Assembly: GCA_050948785.1 (NCBI GenBank)
Contig: JBMNEM010000006.1
Location: 310,001 to 374,000, forward strand
Direction of reading: 5' to 3'
DNA: 64,000 nt
Origin: JAAZMI01 sp050948785
GTDB lineage: Bacteria > Bacillota > Dethiobacteria > DTU022 > UBA8154
Shown here piece by piece: positions 44,025 to 54,298 of the stretch (positions are counted from its first letter, which is position 1; every line of letters starts with the position of its first letter). The translations under genes and the position numbers were made by a program. The notes beneath the pieces were generated by a model, which was not told the DNA's origin, ran no database searches, and worked only from the letters and a program-made list of their open reading frames with translations.

Positions 44025-46239
44025 TTACATCAGTGGATCCATGGTCAAAGCCGGATGGGCTTTTTCCTCCAGGAAAGGCATGATTTCTTCGGCGGTAGTT
44101 CCGATGGTCTCATCGGCTATCTTATCGAAGAAGTCGGCTCCTAACCCCTGCTCCTCTGCGGACTTGCGCAGATCATCGCCCAACCAATCTTTCAACTCCT
44201 TGGGCATCCAGACAACGCGGCCCAAGCCGCCGTCTGCACTGATGAATTTCTTGCTGAGAACATAGGTACGCCCATGGCCCATAAAGCCGGGGGTCTGAAT
44301 ACCGCCGCCGACAGAGCCTGCCAGCGTGGAGAAGTTCATCCCGCAGGGGGTCATACCGTTATATTCCCGTGTGGTAATCATTACTCCGTTGACTTCGGGA
44401 ACAATCCCCATGATAGCCTCAAAACAACCACAGGAGGTCATGGGCCGGTCAATAAAGGAATACATGGAGCACTCCTCCACGGTAGCGGTTCGTGTTGGTA
44501 TAAACAAAATCGTTCACGGATTCCCAGATACCCTTCTTCTCATCAATAACGCCTTCTTTTTTAATCGGCTGGCACGGCCCGGTGGGATCAATTTCATTGG
44601 AAGCCTTGCCATCCAGCCAGCTGACCGCACCACAAAGCCCCAAGCGCTCCGGTGTTACAACACAGACGTGGTTGGGGGCAAAAGACTGGCAGAGCCTGCA
44701 GGAGTAGAATTCCTCGACCGATTCATCTGTCAGGCCGGCCAGGCGGGCGTCACGCTCGGCATAAACTTCCCGGGCCTCTTCCAGCTTCTCCTCTACCAGC
44801 TTGGGATCTGTATAGATTGTAACCTGCACACGGTCAACAATTGCGGGGAAGTCATCTTTAAACTTGGCGATAAGCAAGTCACCGTAGTGGCGGAACTTAA
44901 AGCCCTTGGCCACACAATCCTTACTCACCCGGTACCAGCAGATGTTACGCTGCCCCGTATGCCACAAGCCTTCACCGTAGTTTATAAAGTCGTGGATACG
45001 GCGCTCCAGAACACCTTCAAAGTCTTCCTGCATCTTCCGGCCATAGATTTTGATATAAAGGCCACCGCTGATGGCAGCACCTTCTTCAATCTCATCAATT
45101 TCAGGGCCGATGACTTCTACTTTGCCATCTTCAATTTCATCTTCCCCCACCATCTTGACCAGCTCAAAGGAAGGAGTGCGGGCACCGCCGAACTCCAGGA
45201 ACATATCCTTCTTGCGGATGGCCTCTCCCTCAAAAGCAGGTGCAACCATAAAGGGTACCGGGATATCGACAATCTTGAGTTTGATACCGCGGACCTCCAT
45301 AGCCACCTGCACCATGGTGTCATAATCCGGATGAGAGATATACCAGTTGGGAATCTGCTCATCTTCGGGCAACTCGTGATCGACTAAAACGGGGAAGCCC
45401 ATAAAGATGGCCGCAAAGTGGGCTGCAATCTGCACTTCGTCTCTTTCACCAAAATGCAGGACAAAAGCCCGTACACGCCGGCGCTGGTAATCACGCGCGT
45501 TTTCCCGCTCTCCGGGAGGAATCCCGCCAAAAGCAAGGCCGGCACGCAGGGCGTAGTTAACCGCATGGATCACCTGCGTAAAGTTCCCGGTAGTGAAAGT
45601 AATAAAGTCAATACCCAGCCTGCACCCGGCTTCGATAGCCTGATCGATAACTTCATAGCTCATGAAAATCATGAAGCCCTTGGACTGCAGATCAGTAACT
45701 ATTTTGCCCAAGGCCTCCGAGGATTTGGCTTTACCTACAAGGACAGCCTGGCCGGGGATCGTCCAGTCCACCAGCAAGATCCCGTAGCGGCGCACGACCG
45801 GGTCGCCCAAAAAGCCCGTCCAGGGATCCACGTGGAGTTTATCACCCTTGAGGTAGCGCAGCACCTCAATTATTTCCGCGGCATATGCTGTCGCCTCACC
45901 GCAGAGCCGGGCATTGTAAAAGTTCAATTCCTCTTTGATCTGGTTACGTAAACGGTTCAAAATGGGTACCAGTTCACCGAGTTTTGTCACCTGTTCCCCG
46001 CTGTAAGCGGTGATCACCGGCAAGTAATAACCGGTGTCCGGATAGCCCACGGGATGCTCCGGGCCATAGCGCCTGATTGCTTTGTTCAGCAAAATTTCTG
46101 CATAGCTGGTAGCGATAATCGCCCCGTCGTACGCCTTTTGAAATAGCGGTAAAGGGGGATTGGCCTCGTCAACTGAACCCTCATATATCTCTTCAAAGGA
46201 CTCTTCCCATTCCTTTCTCAATACGCCAGTATCTGCCAT
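44025..46239 (-). CDS. acsB: Acetyl-CoA synthase subunit, one frameshift
   Basis: This subunit joins the methyl group, CO and CoA. Frame one (46239-44449) covers the CO-tunnel/CODH-binding and middle domains. It also has the first four A-cluster cysteines, CRLCQSFAPNHVC and the Cys of LGLCG. Frame two (44507-44025) has the last two, SCGC, and the typical ending GHGRTYVLSKKFISADGG through HPALTMDPLM. The switch is near 44483-44488, where one extra base lies between NTNR and TVEECSMY. Deleting it gives 737 residues, close to the Moorella length. No A cluster can form from either piece alone. RBS GGAGG precedes the ATG. Confidence 0.9.
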
Positions 46240-46275
46240 ATGAGTTCTTACCTCCTTTTTGAACAGTATAAAATA

Positions 46276-48252
46276 TTACCAAGTTGCCGAAATAGCCTCT
46301 GTTTCGTAGGTTTCCTTGGCCTTCTGGTGTACTCTTAGCTTCCAGGTCCTTTCATCCAGAGCCGCGAGGATCTTCTCCGCGCTCTTGGCTGGATCTGTCT
46401 CCCAGATAAAGTAGCCACCGTAGACATCATGCGCAATCTGCAGGACAATACCATCTACCAGCGGGCTGCCGGGGATGGGCGGGACAACGCCTACGTGAAC
46501 AGGCATACCCAAAGCTACGGCCCAGGCGCCAATGGCAATGGCTTTTTCACTCATTGCTTCCGGAGCGCTGGCAGCATAGGGGATCTTCGGAGCATCCATC
46601 TGCAGCTCCTGGGACATACAGGTCATCAAGTCATAAGCCCGGGAGTTGTCTACGCAAGAGCCCATATGGAATACCAAGGGGAGCTTTTCTGTCAACTTGT
46701 CCTTGTTGGCCTCATTAAGACGATTTAAAAAGGCCTTAAGCCCTTCACCGGCATACTCTTCTACAGCATCGGCATTAAGCAGGCCGGCCTTGGCATAAGC
46801 CTGGGCGGCACAACCTGTAGCCACCAGCAGGACGTTGTTTTTCGCCAGTTCCTTGGCAATTACCAAGTGGTTTTCATCGTGAATGCGCTTCTGGTTGTTA
46901 CACCCGGCCAGCAGGCAAACCCCGCGCAATTCACCGGAAAGGATGGCATCAGTAAGTACGCTGATCGGTCTCTCCGGGTTTACAGCTGCAAAAATATCTA
47001 AAATTGCTTCCAGGCTGAAGCCGGCAACAACTTTATTTTTAATCTGAGGAATGGCGATCTCCTTATTCCTCTCTTTAAAGGCGCCAATAGCAATCTCGAT
47101 AACCTCACGGGCATTCTCCATGGCCTTGGCATCATCAAAGTCTATGTGGTAAGCACTGGGAATTTTAACCGAAGGCGATGTCGTCACCACACGGGTATGG
47201 AAGCATTCCGCGACAGCCTGGATGCCGGGCATGATGCACTGGATATCGACAACCATGGCATCGACGGCCCCGGTCATAATGGCCAGTTCCTGGGAAGCAA
47301 AGTTGGTGAGGATCGGCACTCCCTGCCGCATCAGAATCTCGTTACCGGTGCAGCAAATCCCCATACATTTAATGCCCTTGGCCCCGGCCCCTTTGGCCTC
47401 CGCTTTCATTTCACGGGCTGCCTGCACAATCATTTCACTCAGGATGGGGTTGTGACCATGAACAGCAATATTCACATAGTCCGCATCCAGAACACCCATG
47501 TTGGCCTCCGAGACAACCGGTTCAGGCGTTCCGAACAAGACATCGGAAAAACTGGTCCCGATATGTTCACCGATATAGTCCGCCAGAGCAACCTCCAAGG
47601 TCTTAAAAACGAGGTTTACGGGGTCGGCATCCATACCCATGTGCGTTTGGGCCATGGCCTCGGCAATGGTGCGGTGGACGCTGCTGGGTACGATATCGCA
47701 ATCCTGGAACTTTTCGAGTCTTTCCGGAGTAATTACAGTGGAGAGCCACCGGGAATCTCCACCGTCCAGGCGATTGAAATCATTGACAGCAATCTCCACC
47801 AGCTCTTTTAGAATGGCCTTATCCTCTTTACCATCTACGGAAACGCCGAAGCGTTCAGCCAGAGCATATAATTTTTTGGAATCTGTAATCTTATAATCCG
47901 GAGCACGGCCTTCTGCAACTTCCCGAGCCAAAAGGGCAGCATGCAGTCCGTGATCGGAGTGAGCGGAACAGCCACCCAGGGCATGGCGGACCAAGTTGCG
48001 TGCCACAATGGTATAAGCGGTCGCGCCGCAGATCCCCTTGTTGGCTCTTCTTGTGATCCGGCAGGGCCCCTGAATGCATATACTGCAGCAAATCCCCTGA
48101 TCACCGTAATTACACTGCGGCTGCATTTTCAAATAACGGTCGTAGGCGCTTTCTATACCGCTACCCTCTGTACGGGCCAGAACCTCCAAAACAGCCGGGT
48201 CGACGCTTCTATTACGGTCTTTTTTCTTCTTATCAGTTTTGTTCTGCGCCAT
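46276..48252 (-). CDS. acsA: Carbon monoxide dehydrogenase catalytic subunit
   Basis: This intact 658-residue CooS/AcsA protein has the cluster-D/B cysteines near its start (CNYGDQGICCSICIQGPCRI), GHNPILSEM, the C-cluster ligands in GICCTGNEIL, LAGCNNQKR, ATGCAAQAYA and HMGSCVDNSRA. It reduces CO2 to CO for acetyl-CoA synthase, or oxidises CO. AGGAGG precedes the ATG, and acsB follows after 36 bases. Confidence 0.96.
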   Translation of the reverse strand: MAQNKTDKKKKDRNRSVDPAVLEVLARTEGSGIESAYDRYLKMQPQCNYGDQGICCSICIQGPCRITRRANKGICGATAYTIVARNLVRHALGGCSAHSDHGLHAALLAREVAEGRAPDYKITDSKKLYALAERFGVSVDGKEDKAILKELVEIAVNDFNRLDGGDSRWLSTVITPERLEKFQDCDIVPSSVHRTIAEAMAQTHMGMDADPVNLVFKTLEVALADYIGEHIGTSFSDVLFGTPEPVVSEANMGVLDADYVNIAVHGHNPILSEMIVQAAREMKAEAKGAGAKGIKCMGICCTGNEILMRQGVPILTNFASQELAIMTGAVDAMVVDIQCIMPGIQAVAECFHTRVVTTSPSVKIPSAYHIDFDDAKAMENAREVIEIAIGAFKERNKEIAIPQIKNKVVAGFSLEAILDIFAAVNPERPISVLTDAILSGELRGVCLLAGCNNQKRIHDENHLVIAKELAKNNVLLVATGCAAQAYAKAGLLNADAVEEYAGEGLKAFLNRLNEANKDKLTEKLPLVFHMGSCVDNSRAYDLMTCMSQELQMDAPKIPYAASAPEAMSEKAIAIGAWAVALGMPVHVGVVPPIPGSPLVDGIVLQIAHDVYGGYFIWETDPAKSAEKILAALDERTWKLRVHQKAKETYETEAISATW

Positions 48253-48314
48253 AATCTTTCCTTACCTCCTCTTGAGTTAATATAAATAAGTTATCCTACC
48301 AAATGTTTTACGTA

Positions 48315-49091
48315 TTATCCCCCCGTCACCCCCCGCTTCTCCATAATCTGCTTGAAAACACCCTCTACCCCGCTTAACAAATTCTCTCCGGCAAAACCGT
48401 CCGGAGAATCCATCATGGAACTTTCCCAAACCTTTTCTTCAAAAGGCAAAATCCCGATAATCTCCTCGGGAGAGAAGCTTTCCTTTAAAAATTTTTCTTC
48501 TTCCGGTCTGCGAATCTTATTACCCAAAATCTTGACTTCCTGTATACCCAAATCTGCCGCCAGCTTCTTCACTACACTGGCGGTCTTCAGGCTGGCCCTG
48601 GTAGGCTCAGTCACTACCACAATCATGTCTACTCCCCGGGCTGTGCCGCGGGTCAAGTGTTCAATCCCGGCACTCATATCCAGAACAACTACTTCTTTTT
48701 TATCGAGCAGCAGGGAATTAAGAACGGCATTAAGAAAAGAGTTTTCCCGGCAGTAACAAGCTGATCCTCCCTGCTTAATGCCTCCCATGATTAAAAACTT
48801 TATCCGGCCTTGCTGCAGGCTGTAATCATCAACAACATCATCCACGTCGGGATTGAGATTGTAAAAAGCACCTTTTCCCCCGCTTTTTTGTTCAATAACT
48901 TCTTTCATCTCCACAAGGGGGGTTAAGGCAGCCAATTTTTGCGGATCCGCTCCCAAGGCCAGGCCTAAACTGGCATCAGGATCAGCATCTACGGCAAAAA
49001 CATCAAAACCGTTTTTAGCAAAAAGGTAAATTAAATTAGCGGCAATGGTCGTTTTCCCCACTCCACCCTTACCCGATACAGCAATTTTCAC
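48315..49091 (-). CDS. cooC: CODH nickel-insertion ATPase
   Basis: The 258-residue MinD/ParA-like ATPase has the deviant Walker A GKGGVGKTT, the VDADPDASLG motif and SACYCRENSFL, where CxC is the family's metal-binding pair. CooC loads nickel into the C cluster of CO dehydrogenase. As first gene of the acs operon it uses a GTG start behind GAAGGAGG. Confidence 0.92.
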   Translation of the reverse strand: MKIAVSGKGGVGKTTIAANLIYLFAKNGFDVFAVDADPDASLGLALGADPQKLAALTPLVEMKEVIEQKSGGKGAFYNLNPDVDDVVDDYSLQQGRIKFLIMGGIKQGGSACYCRENSFLNAVLNSLLLDKKEVVVLDMSAGIEHLTRGTARGVDMIVVVTEPTRASLKTASVVKKLAADLGIQEVKILGNKIRRPEEEKFLKESFSPEEIIGILPFEEKVWESSMMDSPDGFAGENLLSGVEGVFKQIMEKRGVTGG

Positions 49092-49412
49092 AAGGACACT
49101 CCTCCTTCAAAAGAAAGATAGTTGCCGTGGCCACTGTCAAGTGCGGATCCTTCTTTTCTAATCACCGGTATTACTAGTAACAGTACCTTAATTTCGACAA
49201 ACAAAGTGAAATTCCTTTTGAAATTTTATTTTAAAAAAGTTTAAATCTGCTCATATTTTGTCCTCAAGTTATTTCGCTGTCATTTACCTTTATTCCTGCG
49301 CCAGAATTTTCTTAATTTTAATAAATAAACTACCCCGCTGCCTACAGCGGGGTAGTTTTTACTTCCAATCCTGATCCTGCAAAGACGCAGTAAATCCATG
49401 GTAAAATTACAA
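49092..49412. other. Intergenic stretch before cooC with a near-palindrome
   Basis: The promoter for the acs operon must lie here. GGTA-TTACTAGTAA-CAG-TACC at 49167-49187 contains the perfect palindrome TTACTAGTAA with matching outer arms and may be an operator. A TTGACA on the minus strand near 49140 has no good -10 at the right distance. The end of this stretch holds the clpC terminator. No gene was seen. Confidence 0.4.
49328..49357 (-). terminator. Terminator of the ctsR-clpC operon
   Basis: AACTACCCCGCTG and CAGCGGGGTAGTT form a perfect 13-bp stem with a 4-base loop, followed by TTTATTTATT on the minus strand. It lies 55-85 bases past the clpC stop. Confidence 0.85.
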
Positions 49413-51899
49413 TTAGCTTGGCGGCGCCTCCTCTTTTTCTTTGAATTCTTTACTTGGTTCTTCCTGCTTTTTCGTAAAAACAAGCTTTTCTTCCCCTTCA
49501 AGCTTATCAACAACAATTATATCCCCGGAGGTAAAACCTCCACGGAGCAGCTCTTCTGAAATACCGTCCTCCAGCCTTTTTTGAATCACACGCCTTAACG
49601 GACGAGCGCCATAGGCGGGATCAAACCCCTCCTTGGCCAGTAATAATTTGGCTTCCGGTGTTACCTCGATCTGTAAACCATGTTCGGCAATGCGTCCGGC
49701 CAGATCCTTTAACATCAGGTTGACGATCTTCTCAAGATCTTCCTGGCTGAGCGATTTAAAAACAATCAGCTCATCCACACGGTTTAAAAATTCCGGACGG
49801 AAGGTTCTTTTAAGTTCATCAAGCAGCCGACCCTTCATATATTCATAGGTTTTTTCCGGATCGGCAGGCCGGAACCCCATTCCCTGCTGTTTTTTAATAT
49901 AGTTGGCCCCCACGTTGGAGGTCATAATCACAACAGTATTACGGAAGTTTACGGTCCGCCCTTTACCATCGGTCAGACGGCCATCTTCTAAAATCTGCAG
50001 TAAAACGTTAAAGACATCCTGGTGCGCTTTTTCAATCTCATCCAGGAGAATAACACTATAGGGCTTGCGGCGGACTTTCTCCGTCAGTTGGCCTCCCTCT
50101 TCATACCCGACATATCCGGGAGGAGCACCGATCAGCCGGGAAACAGTGTGTTTCTCCATATACTCGGACATATCCAGGCGGACCATTGCTTCCTCATCCC
50201 CAAAGATCGCTTCTGCCAGGCTGCGGGCCAGCTCTGTTTTTCCCACACCGGTAGGCCCCAGAAAGATAAAAGAGCCAATGGGCCTTTTGGGATCCTTGAG
50301 CCCGGCCCTGCCACGGCGGATGGCCCGGGAAACAGCTTCAACAGCCTCGTGCTGGCCAATAACCCGCCGATGTAAAATTTCCTCCATGCGCAGTAAGCGT
50401 TCCGCTTCCTCCTCTGCCAGCTTTTGCACAGGCACTCCCGTCCAGCTGGAAACAATATGGGCAATATCTTCTTCCATAACCAAAGCTTGATCGGAGACCA
50501 CTTTTTTTTGTTCCCATTGTTTTTTTAACTCATTTAATTTGCCCCTGAACTGCTGTTCCTTGTCCCGCAAGCGGGCTGCCCGTTCAAATTCCTGGCTTCG
50601 TACAGCAGCTTCCTTTTCCTGCCGGATACTATCCAGTTTATCTTCCATTTCTTTTAAATCGGGGGGAGCGGTATAATTGCGCAATCTTACTCTGGAACCC
50701 GCTTCATCAATCAAATCGATGGCTTTATCAGGAAGATAACGATCCTGGATATAGCGGTCTGCCAAGTTTACAGCCACTTCCAGCGCCTCATCGGTAATTT
50801 TAACGCGGTGGTGGGCTTCATAGCGATCACGCAGGCCCTTGAGGATCTCCAGGCTTTCTTCTTTGGTCGGCTCCCCAACCATAATTGGTTGAAAACGCCT
50901 TTCCAACGCCGGATCACGTTCAATATATTTCCTGTATTCATCTACAGTGGTCGCCCCGATAGCCTGCAGCTCGCCTTTGGCCAGTGCCGGCTTGAGAATA
51001 TTGGAAGCATCGATAGCTCCTTCGGCTGCACCGGCACCGATAATGGTGTGCAGCTCATCAATGAAAATAATGACATTTCCGGCTTGCTGCAACTCCAGCA
51101 TCAACTTGCGCAGGCGTTCCTCAAACTCCCCGCGGTACTTGGTGCCCGCGACAACAGCCGCCAGCTCCAGGGTGACCAATCTTTTATCCCGCAGAATATC
51201 GGGAATATTCCCTTCTGTTATACGTTGGGCCAACCCCTCGGCAACAGCTGTTTTACCTACACCCGGTTCTCCGATCAAACAGGGATTATTCTTTGTGCGC
51301 CGGCTAAGAATCTGGACGACTCTTTCAATTTCTTTCTCCCGGCCAATCACCGGGTCCAATTTTCCTTCACGGGCCATCCGGGTAAGATCGCGGCCAAAAG
51401 CATCCACTGTCGGAGTCTGGGGAACATTTTTGTGGCCTGCTCCCCCTCCCAACTGGGGCTCGCCGCCTAAAAGCTGGATCACCTCCCGGCGGGCTTTTTT
51501 AAGATCTATGCCGAGAATGGTTAAAACCTGAGCGGCAATACCTTCCCCTTCCCTTAGAAGGCCCAATAAAAGGTGTTCTGTACCTACATAATTATGACCC
51601 AAATTCTGCCCTTCCTCTATAGCCAGCTCAATAACCTTTTTAGCACGGGGAGTGTAACTGATTCCTTGAACCGGAGCCTTTTCACCTTTACCGATAATCT
51701 TTTCTACTTCAGCGCGTACCCGGGGCAACTCCACACCCAGGTTTTGCAAGCTGCGGGCGGCAATACCGGATCCCTCCCGGACCAACCCCAGCAAAATATG
51801 CTCGGTTCCGATAAAGTTGTGATTTAATCTTTTTGCTTCTTCCTGGGCGAGCACCAGGACCTGCTGCGCCCTTTCTGTAAATCGGCCAAACATAAACAT
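49413..51899 (-). CDS. clpC: ATP-dependent Clp protease ATPase subunit ClpC
   Basis: The 828-residue protein has two N-terminal Clp repeats (FIGTEHILLGL, YVGTEHLLLGL), AAA-1 (GEPGVGKTAVAEGLA), the coiled UVR/M region (~430-475), AAA-2 (GPTGVGKTELARSLA) and the ClpP-contact region. It unfolds arginine-phosphorylated and other proteins for ClpP. It is last gene of the CtsR operon, 89 bases after mcsB. Confidence 0.96.
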   Translation of the reverse strand: MFMFGRFTERAQQVLVLAQEEAKRLNHNFIGTEHILLGLVREGSGIAARSLQNLGVELPRVRAEVEKIIGKGEKAPVQGISYTPRAKKVIELAIEEGQNLGHNYVGTEHLLLGLLREGEGIAAQVLTILGIDLKKARREVIQLLGGEPQLGGGAGHKNVPQTPTVDAFGRDLTRMAREGKLDPVIGREKEIERVVQILSRRTKNNPCLIGEPGVGKTAVAEGLAQRITEGNIPDILRDKRLVTLELAAVVAGTKYRGEFEERLRKLMLELQQAGNVIIFIDELHTIIGAGAAEGAIDASNILKPALAKGELQAIGATTVDEYRKYIERDPALERRFQPIMVGEPTKEESLEILKGLRDRYEAHHRVKITDEALEVAVNLADRYIQDRYLPDKAIDLIDEAGSRVRLRNYTAPPDLKEMEDKLDSIRQEKEAAVRSQEFERAARLRDKEQQFRGKLNELKKQWEQKKVVSDQALVMEEDIAHIVSSWTGVPVQKLAEEEAERLLRMEEILHRRVIGQHEAVEAVSRAIRRGRAGLKDPKRPIGSFIFLGPTGVGKTELARSLAEAIFGDEEAMVRLDMSEYMEKHTVSRLIGAPPGYVGYEEGGQLTEKVRRKPYSVILLDEIEKAHQDVFNVLLQILEDGRLTDGKGRTVNFRNTVVIMTSNVGANYIKKQQGMGFRPADPEKTYEYMKGRLLDELKRTFRPEFLNRVDELIVFKSLSQEDLEKIVNLMLKDLAGRIAEHGLQIEVTPEAKLLLAKEGFDPAYGARPLRRVIQKRLEDGISEELLRGGFTSGDIIVVDKLEGEEKLVFTKKQEEPSKEFKEKEEAPPS

Positions 51900-51988
51900 A
51901 ACATCCTCACTCCTTTAGGATCAAAATGACATGACGGGAAATAAAAACCAAATCTTTCCTGCAAATTTGTTTCCAGATTCCGTCTTTT

Positions 51989-53128
51989 TCAGGCCAAGTA
52001 TTTTTGTATCTGAACTGCCCTTTCCAGATCTCTTTCGTAAGGGCTTAAAGCCGATCCTTTAAGATATTGCAAACACCCGGGCTGGCTAATAATTATAAGC
52101 TCATTAAGCACTTTTAAAGAAACACCTTTTAAAAGACCCAGGTCTACCCCTAAACGGACATCGGAAAGAAGCTTCATGGTTTCCTGGGAATCAACCATGC
52201 GGGCATATTTTAGAACACCAAAAGCCCTGCCGGCCCTGTCAGCAAGCTTTTCCCGACCTTCATTCAAAAGGTGCTCCCGGGCTTTTTTCTCCTGATTGAT
52301 CAGCTGTTTGGTAACACCGTAGAGATTCTGCCATATTTCCTCCTCCGATTGACCAAGAGTAACCTGGTTGGAAAGCTGCAATAAATTACCAATCATCTCC
52401 GTTCCCTCACCGTAAAGCCCCCTGACAGCCAGGCCTACCTGGTTAATTGCCGAAAAAATACGTTTGATCTGCTGGGTAATAACCAGTGCCGGCAGATGCA
52501 GCATCACAGAAGCGCGCATTCCTGTTCCTACATTTGTCGGGCAAGCAGTCAGATAACCCCTTTCTTCATGAAAAGCATAATCTACCTGGCTTTCCAAAAA
52601 ATCATCATAACGGGAAACCTCTTGCCAGGCTTTTTTGAGTTGCAATCCCGGCAATAAACACTGAATACGGAAATGATCTTCTTCATTGACCATAATACTA
52701 ACGATCTCGTCCTCGCGGAACAGCAGAGCACTAAAGCGGTTTTCTTTGGCCAGAAGAGGGCTGATCAGGTGTTTTTCCACTAAAACCTGGCGAAACACCG
52801 GCGTGAGAGAGCTTATATTGAACATTTTTAAAGCATCTTTTTTTCCCTGCTGATTTTGAATAATTTTTTCCGCCAATGCGAAGACTTTTTTACGCTGTTC
52901 ATCAGAAGACAGAGGAGGAAAAGGGATTTCTCGAATATTCCGGGCCAGCCTAACCCGACTGCTGATCACAATATCTGCCTCGGGGCCTTTACCCTCCATC
53001 CACTTACTGGTTATTTCTTCCCTTCTTTCCTGCTGCAATTTATCCTCTTCCTGATTGGCTTTGATGATTTCTTCCAGTGGATTACTATGCGCGGCATCCT
53101 GTGAAGAAAGTTTATCTTGATCAGGCAT
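51989..53128 (-). CDS. mcsB: Protein arginine kinase McsB
   Basis: About 379 residues of the phosphagen-kinase fold: DIVISSRVRLARNIREIPFP, NEEDHFRIQCLLPG and CPTNVGTGMRASVMLHLPAL with the catalytic Cys. It phosphorylates arginines to mark proteins for ClpCP. The N-terminus is about 30 residues longer and more acidic than in Bacillus. The ATG at 53128 overlaps the end of mcsA, so the two are coupled. Confidence 0.94.
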   Translation of the reverse strand: MPDQDKLSSQDAAHSNPLEEIIKANQEEDKLQQERREEITSKWMEGKGPEADIVISSRVRLARNIREIPFPPLSSDEQRKKVFALAEKIIQNQQGKKDALKMFNISSLTPVFRQVLVEKHLISPLLAKENRFSALLFREDEIVSIMVNEEDHFRIQCLLPGLQLKKAWQEVSRYDDFLESQVDYAFHEERGYLTACPTNVGTGMRASVMLHLPALVITQQIKRIFSAINQVGLAVRGLYGEGTEMIGNLLQLSNQVTLGQSEEEIWQNLYGVTKQLINQEKKAREHLLNEGREKLADRAGRAFGVLKYARMVDSQETMKLLSDVRLGVDLGLLKGVSLKVLNELIIISQPGCLQYLKGSALSPYERDLERAVQIQKYLA

Positions 53129-53660
53129 GGCCTTCACCCCTATCAGTAAATTCGCTTTCCAGCTGGCGAATCTTATCCCTCAGTACAGCGGCCTCCTCAA
53201 AAGCTTCTGCCGCAACTTTTTCGTAAAGCTCTTTCTTCAAACTTTCGATTTCCTTTTTCATCCGCACGAAAGAACCGGCTCTTACCGGAATTTTACCAAT
53301 ATGTTTTTGATTACCATGCAGGCGCCGGAAAAGAGGAAGCAGGTTTTGGGCAAAAGCTTCATAACATTGAGCACAGCCAAAGCGTCCCACCTGACCAAAC
53401 TGGGTATAGGTTAACCCGCACACCGGGCACTGCAGCCCACTATAACCTTTAGAGACTACTGTTTCAGAACCGCCGGTGGGGAAAAACCCCATCAAACCAG
53501 AGAAAAACTGGTGTAAGGGAAATTTTCCTTCAAAAGAAATCTCCGTCTCGCCCTTCTCCCGGGCACAGCTTTCACAAAGATAAAGCTCCGTTTTGTTTCC
53601 ATTGATAATTTTTGTCACATGGACAGAAGCATTTTTTTTCCCACATCTTTCACAAAGCAT
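53121..53660 (-). CDS. mcsA: McsA, activator of McsB
   Basis: This 179-residue protein has zinc-binding CxxC pairs (CERCGKK, CESCARE, CPVCGLT, CAQCYEA) and a C-terminal UVR motif (LKKELYEKVAAEAFEEAA). It activates the arginine kinase and helps control CtsR. It is second in the operon, 98 bases after ctsR. Confidence 0.94.
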   Translation of the reverse strand: MLCERCGKKNASVHVTKIINGNKTELYLCESCAREKGETEISFEGKFPLHQFFSGLMGFFPTGGSETVVSKGYSGLQCPVCGLTYTQFGQVGRFGCAQCYEAFAQNLLPLFRRLHGNQKHIGKIPVRAGSFVRMKKEIESLKKELYEKVAAEAFEEAAVLRDKIRQLESEFTDRGEGHA

Positions 53661-53758
53661 TTTACTTCCGGTCCTCCTCGCTCCCTACCGCTACTATTTC
53701 TTTTAGGACCGGCTTCACCTCCTTACAGTTTTAAAACAGTATCATAACAAACCCTGTC

Positions 53759-54226
53759 TTATAAAGTAAGTTTTACCAACATAAGAAGCATCTCCCGGAG
53801 CAGTCTGCCCCTTAATTTTTCTCTAAGCTGCTCATCTTTAACAAGTTGCAGGCTCTCCAGGGAGGCCTCCATTAATTTTGATTCACGAAAAGAAATGTAT
53901 TTGGATTCATAAAGTCTCAGGATTAAACCTTTGGCTTTATCATTGCTGATCCCACCGGCCATGCTGTCCTGAAAAAACATGACAAGAATATTTTCCACCG
54001 GCAGCTGAATTTTGCGAATACGGACAAACCCCTTGCCCCCCCTTTTACTCTCCACCAGGTAGCCTTTTTCCAACGTAAAGCGCGTCTCCAAAACATAATT
54101 TACCTGGGAGGGGACACAGCTGAATTTGCTGGCCAGTTCTTTTCTCCGAATATCGATAAACCCTGCCGTACTCAGCGTCAAAAGTTTTTTAAGATAGTCC
54201 TCCATATTATTGGAAAGATTACTCAT
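53759..54226 (-). CDS. ctsR: Class III stress repressor CtsR
   Basis: A 155-residue protein with the winged-helix part (LASKFSCVPSQVNYVLETRF) and the glycine-rich loop ESKRGGKGFVRI that reads the CtsR operator and senses heat. It represses its own operon and other clp genes. GGAG precedes the ATG. A good operator is present in front. Confidence 0.95.
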   Translation of the reverse strand: MSNLSNNMEDYLKKLLTLSTAGFIDIRRKELASKFSCVPSQVNYVLETRFTLEKGYLVESKRGGKGFVRIRKIQLPVENILVMFFQDSMAGGISNDKAKGLILRLYESKYISFRESKLMEASLESLQLVKDEQLREKLRGRLLREMLLMLVKLTL

Positions 54227-54298
54227 TTTTTCTCCATTTCATTTATAGACTAGCTTTTTCATATTTAATCACTTTATACTTTTTTAAGCACTTTAGAC

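Noticed and set aside
44326..45387. 353-codon plus-strand frame opposite acsB
   Set aside because: It is antisense to a well-matched acetyl-CoA synthase frame; its peptide resembles no family.
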